Assembly: GCA_949358305.1 (NCBI GenBank)
Contig: OX442314.1
Span: 63,249,369 to 63,313,368, forward strand
From: Strigamia acuminata
Taxonomy: Eukaryota > Arthropoda > Chilopoda > Geophilomorpha > Linotaeniidae
Reading direction: 5' to 3'
DNA: 64,000 nucleotides
A program made the translations under genes and the position numbers. This document shows, piece after piece, positions 11,541 through 20,800 of this stretch. Numbering within the stretch: the first letter of the stretch is position 1; every line of letters begins with the position of its first letter. A model generated the notes under the pieces. The model was given only the letters and a program-made list of their open reading frames with translations. It was not told the DNA's origin and did no database searches.

Positions 11541-12232
11541 TTGCTTTTCTCATCGCTATGATTCTTCTACGTATTAATGGTAACATTTATTTTTTATTTT
11601 TTTAAATCTCAACATCGGCCATTTTCCTAATAACCGATAGAAAAGCTTATGTCCTAATGGCACGAGGCGCGTGATTGGTTACAGCGATTTTATTTCGAAT
11701 TTTGCCACCAGAGTGTGCAGTTTGATATTCTCGCGTCAGGGCAATGGCGTCGGTCGGTCTTCGTCATCTTTTTTTAATAACATCAACGGCTACAAATTAT
11801 CGTTCGGGTTTATTTTTTTTTGTTCTCAAAGGAACCTGAGAGGTGATTAAATGGGTTCCTCAGCCTCGTGCAGATGGAAGTTGTGGGACGTTGTTCCACG
11901 TGTACGAAATGGTGGTAAAATTGAATTAATTGAAATATATTTAATTTATTGAAGTAATTCATATTTTTTTTATTTCTAGAGTTACGAATTATCGCACGTT
12001 TTTCATATCAGTGTCGCTAGATGTCTGATTAAAGCGGAAAGTCCAATATGGAAAGTTTTGATGAGAATAAAGCACTGAATGAAGAAGATATGAAGATGTG
12101 ATGTAAGGTTTGGCGACCGTGACTGGTTTTGGGATCTAAAATCGATGTACCTGTAATTGGAATGAATTTGTTAGTCTTGCTTTCTCCCTTTTTTATTTTT
12201 TTAATTTTATTTTCTAGAATTACTATTACCAC

Positions 12233-12419
12233 CAGAGGCGTAGCAAAAGAAGAAATGGGCCCGTGTGCAAGTTGGATGATGGACCTTTTTGCAGATCCAT
12301 AGCTAGGATTTCCATCCTCTAAAAGCCTAAAAACCTGAAGAACAAAACGAAGAGATAACCACTCAATCTCTATGGTTTCCCTAGGCTCGTGTGGCCGTGT
12401 GGCACGCGCTGCACCCCTG
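12233..12419. mobile_element. Possible small MITE with CAGAGGCGTAGC end
   Basis: The left end CAGAGGCGTAGC and the inverted right end CAGGGGTGCAGC agree at most positions, and the interior is non-coding. No convincing target duplication was found, so the call is weak. Confidence 0.3.
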
Positions 12420-12574
12420 ACCCACAGACCATAGAAACGAAAGGGCCACACAGTGTCAGACCCAAGTCAAGCTGAACAGTATTCCCCGCTAATTGTCTTA
12501 TGCCCATACCCTTGATTGTGATTTTACTAGAAAGTAGATAGATACAGTAGACTGTGCTGTTGTGATAATGGTTG

Positions 12575-12884
12575 TTGCTGCTGATTTTTTAACGAAATCG
12601 ATGATTTTTTTTAACGAAATCGATGATTTTTAAAAGAAATCGGTGATTTTTATTTGAAATTGGTGATTTTTAAAAGAAATCGGTGATTTTTAAAAGAAAT
12701 CGGTGATTTTTAAAAGAAATCGGTGATTTTTAAAAGAAATCGGTGATTTTTAAAAGAAATCGGTGATTTTTAAAAGAAATCGGTGATTTTTAAAAGAAAT
12801 CGGTGATTTTAAAAAGAAATCGGTGATTTTTAAAAGAAATCGGTGATTTTTAAAAGAAATGGGTGATTTTTAAAAGAAATCGGT
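12575..12884. repeat. 20-bp satellite, left part
   Basis: Tandem copies of GGTGATTTTTAAAAGAAATC (20 bp), more degenerate at the left. The array breaks at CGGT (12881-12884), where element A starts, and resumes at 26224 on the other side. The whole array was one block before that insertion. Confidence 0.95.
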
Positions 12885-14045
12885 TGTAATGAATCGCGTT
12901 TCCCGTGCGGTTTGGGACGCGTTTGAAAGACGCCGCGATACAGAAAATCTTGGGAGCCTGGTCCTCGAGACCTGCCCAGCCGTGAGTGCGCGCCTTATGT
13001 CGGTAGCACACACTCCAGATCCCGATCTTTACACGAATATTTATTTTGGCCGGGTATTCCGAGCTACTAAAATGGGGGGACAGAATTTGCTTAGCGGTCA
13101 CCAGAGTCAAGACCCAACGCGCGTCCCGCAACGTATCGTGCAGATCACAAGATCACACGAAGTTAAACGAAACACGTAACGTCCCGACTCACAAGCGTCC
13201 GCCTCGCTGTCGAAGTGAAGCGTGAAATGCGTGCTAACGCGTGCGTAACTGGCCTGCACGGTCACTCAAATCTAAACTAAACCTCAAACTAATGCTTAAT
13301 TAAGCTAAAGCTCGTGGTGAGCGGCGAAACTAAGCTACGCGCCGAATGCATGAAATAAATAGACACAAAGATTTCAGTTTGAAAGCCAAACAAACTTATC
13401 CTGCCTAAATAGCGACGCGTCACGGCGCTTAAAACAATACGAAAGGAAGCGGAAAAACAACAGGTTCAAATGGATAAAACCGTGAGTTAACACTAATAAA
13501 GATGAGATGAAAACCTAGAGTCATGTCTCAGAACTACTAGGTGAAAACAAAGCAGCGAGTGAGCTTTGAAAGTGAGCTAAGACTCTGCCATGAGCACTGG
13601 CTCCAAAGAGCACCTACGCGTTCGGGATACAGAGCTTAACTGAGGGAAAAAAGGGAAAAATAGGGTGAAAGGTAAACTTGGACTCATCCAAGCTCAACCA
13701 ATCACGGAAGAGTCAAGAGCCAATCAGTACAGTCGGTGCATACTAAGTGTATGACTAACGTCGACGCGTACTGACCAGAATAGAAATGCAAATGAGTTCG
13801 CATCAAAACAATAAACAGAAATAGAAAAACTAGGAAGAGATAAGAGAGAAGTGAGAGAAAGAGAAGAAAGTTAGGAAAGAGTAAGGGATAAGAAAGGAAG
13901 AAATGAGGGAAAATGAGGAGAATTCGGCTAAACATAAGACAAAATGGAAACAATACAAGGTAGGAACACAATTAGGGTTTATTAGAAACACAACACGGGG
14001 GAAACAATGCGTACTACTCGTACGCGTGAACACCGGACCGTGACA
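12885..14045 (-). repeat. 3' LTR of element A
   Basis: 1161 bp; in element orientation it starts TGTCACGGTCCGG and ends CATTACA. It matches the LTR at 25063-26223 in length and, as far as I could check by eye, in sequence. It contains six ACGCGT hexamers. Confidence 0.95.
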
Positions 14046-14060
14046 CGCCCCAACCACCAG
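14046..14060 (-). other. Polypurine tract of element A
   Basis: On the minus strand GGTGGTTGGGGCG directly precedes the 3' LTR, the usual position of the plus-strand primer in LTR retrotransposons. Confidence 0.6.
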
Positions 14061-14663
14061 AGTTTTATTGCTCCGGTTAAAATGGCAATGAAACGATACA
14101 AAGCAGGAACAGAATCAAAAACATAATCAAAATCAATATACGATCAAATAAATTAAACTTGCCGCAACCTTAGCGGTCTTAAACTTAAGAAAGATGCAAT
14201 AACAAAAGAGAATGACTAAATCAAACATTCGCGTCAAACGCGTTAAATAATAAACGAAACACCAACAAAAATGCATTTGGCACTGAGATAAACTCTAAAA
14301 CTAACAAAAAGTCACCATACAATCCTCGATTGTTGGGAAAACCAACGCCTGCTGCGGCCAGCCGCACAGCCAAAGGAAGAAAATTTAAGGGTCATCTCCA
14401 TCCGGTACGTGATTGCCGGAGGAGGAATGAACATCCTTCGGCCGTGCAGGTGGTCACAGGGGGCGCGGAGACACTAGAAAATAAACAAAAAGAAATAAAT
14501 ATCACAATCGGTAAAAAATTATCACATTCAGTTATCACAACTTGGAAAACGAAACATAAAAATATAAAACGAACACGCGTTTGAATGGGGACTTACCCAC
14601 CCAAACCAAAAAATGCGAAAAAACAAAAAGTCACGTTCAGTAAGTCCACATAGGTCAAGTCAC

Positions 14664-16445
14664 TTAGTCACTATCTCCCGGGAACACCACACGGAGGATC
14701 TCCTCGACCAGGAGCACCACACGACACGCGATCACATCTCCAAGTTGGTCCTCGTTTCGGGGGCGATAACGCGTAAGGTTGGATGCGATGAGTTGCTCCA
14801 AAGCCCCGATCTGAGTGTCGTCCAACTCGAAGAGCGCCATGGCCTGATTCTCCGGCCATCCATGCTCTGCCCTCGCGACGGCATAAAAGTACTGCCGCCA
14901 TAAGTCCGGGTCTGCTTGCAGGAAGGTGGTCGGGTCGCGAAGAGAAGGCCGTTGCCAATCGAGGGCCCCGAAGGGGAAAAGCTCATCGAATCCGGTGCGT
15001 GCCCACACAGTCGTGGGGAACTCACTCACACGCGTATAACGCATCCAGTCGCTATTGCTTTGCTGGTGGAAAATCACTCGCTGAACAGCAGCACTCAAGT
15101 CCCTAAAGTTCATACTGGAAACCGCAAGGGGGTTGCAACTGGGACTCGAATCTCCGCGGGCCTGGCGCTCAAATCCACGCGTCGCCTGCTCGGGGATGAC
15201 GTCCGGCTCAGGAGCAGGCATGATGGCCTTTCGCTTACACGGGGCGGGCGCGCCCCCAGCCACTCTTCCCCCAGAAACGCCCCGGATATGCCCCTCCGCA
15301 ATCTTGGCGAGGGCTCGTCGCTCCAAACGAGTACGCGCTGATTGTTGATGACGCGAAAATCCACTGCAGTTCCGAGCCAAAAACTGTTCGGGAGTTTCTC
15401 CTGCAGCCTTGGGTGCCCCCTGGATGACCGTAGGCGCCCCCGCGGCCCTCCTCACCGGGACCAAAGCCAACTCTTCCACCTCACAAATGGGCTGCGACGC
15501 CTCAATTGCCGGAAGTCCTCCTGCCGCCTCGGTCACATCCCGAATCTCTACAGTGGAATCCGGCGGAATGGCTCGACGGAGGCGGGCGGCCGCCCGGAGA
15601 TGGAGCCGACGAAGTTGGGCGATCTCCTCAATCAAATGTTTGTTACGCTCCTCAATACAGCGTACGCGTTCCTGCTCCTCCTCCTCGGGCGTGGCTCCCC
15701 ATCTGGTCACTGTTTCGGGATCCTCTCTCTTCTGCAGTTCCCTGGAGTGGAGGGGCCGAGTGATGGTCGGCATCTCGTCCTGGTTGGAATGCCGGATGAC
15801 ATTTATCGAGCTCGTGCCGTCCGGTAGTCCGCGTAACATCGCTGGCAACGGAGGTGCACAGGCTCCCTCCACCGGGACAATCGAGTTCATCGGCGGATAC
15901 TGCCAATTTCTAGGCCTAATCCCGGCCGCCGTGGCCTCCGACACGGTATTCCTCCAAAACGTCTCGTGGCGCCGGACAAAACGCGTTGTGGCGTACGCGT
16001 CACCTCGAATCACTTGGAACTCCTCAGGCCACTTAAACTGAGAAAGGTCTCGTCTGTCCCAAAAAGGCTTACGGAGAGCCATTGCCTGGAGCCGACGCAT
16101 CCAGATCTTGAAGGGGCCACGGCGGAGGGCGCCCTTTCCTTTGCACGCCGGGCATTCCTTGGTCCCCCTCTCGATGTGCCCCCAGCCCGAACAGTAGGGA
16201 CATATCTCGAAATTAGGGAATCCTCCCTCTTTTGGATGGTCGGGGTGCCACGGCGGAATCAAAATCGGTCCGCCGGCATACAAATCCGGAACTGGGTAGG
16301 GCGGCTTGTAGGTCCCCCGACGCGTTGAAGAACGTGGACGCGGATCTGGACATTGTTCCGCTCCCGGCGCTCCCTCGTCATCCCAAAGCCCTTCATCAGT
16401 GGAAACGTCATCAAGACTCTCGTTGTCACTGTCCGAGTCCGACAT
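14664..16445 (-). CDS. Element A third ORF with DnaJ-type cysteine motif (593 aa)
   Basis: A 593-residue ORF downstream of pol, where env would lie in an errantivirus. I do not recognise the full protein. The first 35 residues are acidic (MSDSDSDNESLDDVS). Residues 82-105 carry two CxxCxGxG motifs (CPYCSGWG and CPACKGKG) eight residues apart, like half of the DnaJ cysteine-rich zinc domain. Residues about 265-310 are Glu/Arg/Leu-rich and may form a coiled coil. No signal peptide or membrane segment is seen, so it is not an envelope. An acceptor-like TTTCTGTAATCTAG lies about 15 nt upstream of the ATG, so expression from a spliced RNA is possible. Nucleic-acid binding or chaperone-like binding are both conceivable. 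Confidence 0.8.
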   Translation of the reverse strand: MSDSDSDNESLDDVSTDEGLWDDEGAPGAEQCPDPRPRSSTRRGTYKPPYPVPDLYAGGPILIPPWHPDHPKEGGFPNFEICPYCSGWGHIERGTKECPACKGKGALRRGPFKIWMRRLQAMALRKPFWDRRDLSQFKWPEEFQVIRGDAYATTRFVRRHETFWRNTVSEATAAGIRPRNWQYPPMNSIVPVEGACAPPLPAMLRGLPDGTSSINVIRHSNQDEMPTITRPLHSRELQKREDPETVTRWGATPEEEEQERVRCIEERNKHLIEEIAQLRRLHLRAAARLRRAIPPDSTVEIRDVTEAAGGLPAIEASQPICEVEELALVPVRRAAGAPTVIQGAPKAAGETPEQFLARNCSGFSRHQQSARTRLERRALAKIAEGHIRGVSGGRVAGGAPAPCKRKAIMPAPEPDVIPEQATRGFERQARGDSSPSCNPLAVSSMNFRDLSAAVQRVIFHQQSNSDWMRYTRVSEFPTTVWARTGFDELFPFGALDWQRPSLRDPTTFLQADPDLWRQYFYAVARAEHGWPENQAMALFELDDTQIGALEQLIASNLTRYRPRNEDQLGDVIACRVVLLVEEILRVVFPGDSD

Positions 16446-17822
16446 GACAACACACTACTCTAGATTACAGAAAGAATGTAAACAAATGAACAAATAATAA
16501 ATTACAAAACGGTTCAAATTCATGGACAAAAATTCAAAGTTCAACGTGAATAAACATGGCGAACAAACAAAAAATACACAGTGCTCAGAATTATGATGCT
16601 GGTTCTAATGAGGAAATTTACATAAGTGTGTAACGCGTAAATGAACATAATCAAAACAAAAAATGCATAGGCCTCAGCACTAACTAGCATGGTTGAAAAG
16701 CAGCTATCCAGGCCGCTGGCAAGCACCAGATTCCAAGACACTCGCAATAACCCACAAAGTAAATACAAGCGCTGTAATCGACAGTTTGATAATTTCAAAG
16801 AAAAGGTACAAATTAACATAAAATGTAATTGCACACTCCCAATATACAGCTTCAACTAAAGTGCAGAACGCCCAGTACATAACATAAAATAGCCAAAGGT
16901 ATTCGCACAAAAAATGGGTTCGCATTACATGAATAAATTGAAAATAAAGATCAAAATGTCTAAAGTGCAAACAAATAAGCAATAGCAAAGCTCTTCCAAG
17001 TAGAATACAAACAAGAACGTAAAAAGTACAAAGTACGCGTCCTGTAAATGCATAGGCATTCTAAATAAATATGAGCACAAGCGCGTGGCTAAATGTCGAA
17101 AGACAAACGCGAAGAAAAATATTCTAAGTCCAACAAAGATGGACGCCAGAGCCCGGATTGAGGCTAGGACTCAGTCACGTGACCCCAACAAAATTCCTCA
17201 ACGAAGTGCAAATTCGGCCATGTTGTTTTCAAAAAGCGAGAGTGACGAAAATGCCAAGCCCGAGCCGTAAAAATGTCAAAACAAAACCAACAACGCGTAA
17301 AAATAAGCTAAACGAAGTTAAACAATTGAATAACTTGACAATTCTAACAATAAAGCGTGAAAAAAAAGGTTTTGTCGGGACGGCGCGAGCGACGGCGTTC
17401 GCCACTCTAACTCACGAATAAAAATACAAAATTGTCCATGAAATGAAAAATAAACACACTCACGGTTACAAGTACACTACAATCCAAATGTCTCTCGCCC
17501 CGTCGAACACTCAAATCCGCTATTCTATGCGTTTGTCGAACTCAGCTGAAATCGCACGAGGTATACGCGTCCAACAAGTGGGGGAAAATGGCAGCCGAGC
17601 ACAAGTGTGAAAAGCACGTGATTGGTCATCTGACCAATAAACACTCAGCGCCGCCCCACGGGGAAATTGCTTACCGATTCTTCTGAATAGCGAACTTGAG
17701 CCCCGACAAACGGGCAAAGACACGGAAAAAATACAAAAACTCAAGATTAACAAATAAAACAAGTAAAAATTAACAATAATTTCCGAATACAATAAAGAAA
17801 CAAAAATAACACTTTGACATAA
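16446..17822 (-). other. Non-coding gap between pol and third ORF in element A
   Basis: About 1.4 kb without a convincing ORF. It could hold the 3' end of a pol transcript, a promoter, or a splice acceptor for the third ORF. It holds several ACGCGT hexamers. Confidence 0.5.
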
Positions 17823-20800
17823 TTAGGGGACGACTCCTGCCGTGTTTTCCGATGTTTTGATGCGTGAACATCGTTCCTCTGCAAAGTTGATGCAAATCGA
17901 CCGAATTTCTGTTTGAAATTGGGCAACACGAGCGGAGATGTCGTCTTGATCTTCCGGTGACAAATCCTCCATTTCCAGTCCAGATTCCCCGTCTTCAGGG
18001 TCACTGGCGACGTCAGGAACTTCCGGTTCTGGTTCTGGCGCCTGATACCAGTGGCGGAGATCCGCCACGTGAATTGGCTGTGAAATGTTCCCGTTCTCGT
18101 CCATTAAAAGCACGGTATTCGGTCCAAGAAGACGATGCAGCAGGTAAACGCCCTCAGTTCGGTGTTGGAAACCCGAACTTACCTGTTTGTCGGTCGACGA
18201 CAAAGTCCGATTTTTGACGGTGACCCAATCTCCAGGTTTGAACGCGTGTGGCCGCCGTTTCCGGTCATACCACCTCTTGTGGCGTAGGTTGGCGGCCTCC
18301 AAGTTCTTCTTAGCTTCTTCTCGAACGCGTAACAAATATCGATGGAGAAATTGAGCCTCGTCTGGTGGTAGTGGTTCTCCGTCGTCCGTATCCGAGTCCA
18401 CGTCGCCTGGAAACCGTGCTTCCTGTCCCGTAACCATCATATATGGTGAAAATTTAAGTGATGTCTGGTACGCAGAGTTGATGGCGAGAATAAATGAACC
18501 AATATGTCGATCCCAACGCGTATGTTCATCAATATACGCAAGGATGCATGTTTTGAGCGATTGGTTGAGTCTTTCCGCCAAGTTCCCCTGCGGATGGTAC
18601 ACAGACAAATACTTATTGACCATTCCCATTTCCGCACACCGCGCCTGAAATTTGGCGGAGCGGAAAGTGGGGGCGTTGTCACTAATGACGGTTTTTGGAT
18701 ATGCCCATCGATTAGTGAATTTCTTAAGCTGTTTGATCGTGGTGGAGACATCGGCTCTTTCTGTTAAGCGTACATCCACCCAACGACTGGCGGCGTCAAC
18801 CATGACAAACGCGTAACAGTGGCCGCCAGTCGACTTCAGCTTCTTTCCAAAATAATCGATGTAAATGGTTCGGAATAACCTCCTTGGCTTCGCAGTCTCC
18901 ATCTCACCGTATGGAAGTCTTCGCTCCACTTTGGCCCTTTGACAGGACTCGCACACCTTGATCCATTCCGTCACATCTTTTTTCATCCCCGGCCAAAACA
19001 CGCGTGTTTTTAATTGCATCATTGTCTTTTCGATGCCTAAATGGCCGGAGGTAGGCGGGAAATGTAGACAGTGGAAATACTTGTAGCGAAGCGGCTGTGG
19101 AAGATATATCCGACGCGTAGGAGCCCGCTGACCAATTTTGGTTGGTGGAAACTTGCAAAGCAAGCCTCTGTACAAAGCCATGTCAATTGCTTGTTTCTTG
19201 ACCTTCTCAGCCTCCTCTTCATCCGGCGGAAGACTTTTCGAACTGAGATACGAAATTAGTCCTTTTGACCATTCATCGGCGTTTTGGGCTTCTTTAATGG
19301 CTTTCTGCGTTGGAAGTATCTCAATTGTCGGGTGATCCGCAGGAAGTGAGTAAAAACTGCCGTCGGAGGAGTGGTCGGAGTGTCGGGACAACTCCGGGTC
19401 GACGGAGGGTGTTGGAGAGGCCAATTGTCGCCGCGTCTGCGTCGCAGGCCCCAAATCCAGTGGCAAGTCCGGAATCCGGAACTCGTCAGAATCCGTGTCA
19501 CCTGGCGGCTCCCCACTTAAAAGGGACATTTCACTGCCTTCGGAGTCGGAAGCACGGTCGAAGATTATGGGAGCCTTTTTGGGCCTGCCAACAGGTCTCT
19601 TCTCCACAACCTTCTTCGGTCGCCCCCTCTTCCTTTTCACAGGGACATCCCCAGGCAGGGAAACCGCTGAAGACTCTTCATCCTCAGGGATTAGTTGCTC
19701 CACCGGGTCCTCAATGATTGGGTGTTTCCTCGGGCGGCCCCTTTTCCTCTTTGCGGGGGGATCCCCAGCAGGGAGAGAAATTGCCACGGACTCCTCGTCG
19801 TCAGAAACGAGCCCATCAATCATTGGGTTTTGGACGACCGGATGCTTCCTTGGTCGACCCCTCTTCCTTTTCTCCGGGGTAGGCCCAACTGGTGCTGGAC
19901 CTCCGGCGATCGGGTGCTTTCGTGGACGTCCCCTCTTCCTTTTCGGAGGGTTGTTGTCCACCGGACTAATATCCACCGACCCCAGAGCCGCCCCAGCCAA
20001 CCTGGCGAGCAAAATGCGTTTTTGGCGACGCATTGTGACAGCTCGAACAATTTTAGCATTTGATGGTTTGAGATGCGTCAAATCTTCCAACTCCTCCATC
20101 TTTGGCACAGGCCAATCCCTGTAATCGTCAAAGAACGCACAATAACATGTGTCGTCCAAAGATGGGCAATCCTCATCATCCAACTCGATTGGCGGGTCGA
20201 CAGGGGCGCGGCTTAACGCGTCAGCAACTCGATTCTTTGTTCCACTGCAGTGTAGGAACGTAAAACGATACTCCGACAAAGAAAGAATCCAGCGCGCCAA
20301 TCGACCCTTCGGCTCTCGTTGGGTGAAGAGCCACATCAAGGACTTATGGTCACTCTCGAGGTAAAAGTCCATTAGCTCGAGATACGCCCTGAAGCGCTTC
20401 ACAGCCCACACAGCGGCCAAGCATTCGATTTCAGTTGTCATATAATTCTTCTCCGCCTTGTTTAGGGCTCTCGACGCGAAGGCAATGGGAACGCGTACAC
20501 CGTCATTGTTGATTTGCATCAAGACGGCACCAAGCCCCGAATAACTGGCGTCCGTTTGGAGAATATAGGGTTTCGTCCAATCGGGGAAATTCCTATGAAG
20601 TGTAGACAACGAAATCTGGTTTTTCAAATACTCAAAGGCCGCCTGGTGCTCGGGCTTCCACACCCAAGGCGCATTTTTTCGCATCAGAACACGAAATACC
20701 TCGCAAGTCTTAGAATAACCGGGAAAGAACGACGCGTAATACCCGACCATCCCTTTAAAGCGTTGCAGCTCCTTGAGATTGGTCGGCGCCGGGTATTTTT

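Noticed and set aside
12575-12884. CRISPR-like regular repeats
   Set aside because: Units are directly adjacent with no unique spacers, and the genome is eukaryotic; it is a satellite.
14664-16445. Third ORF of element A as an envelope gene
   Set aside because: It has no signal peptide, membrane segment or cleavage motif.
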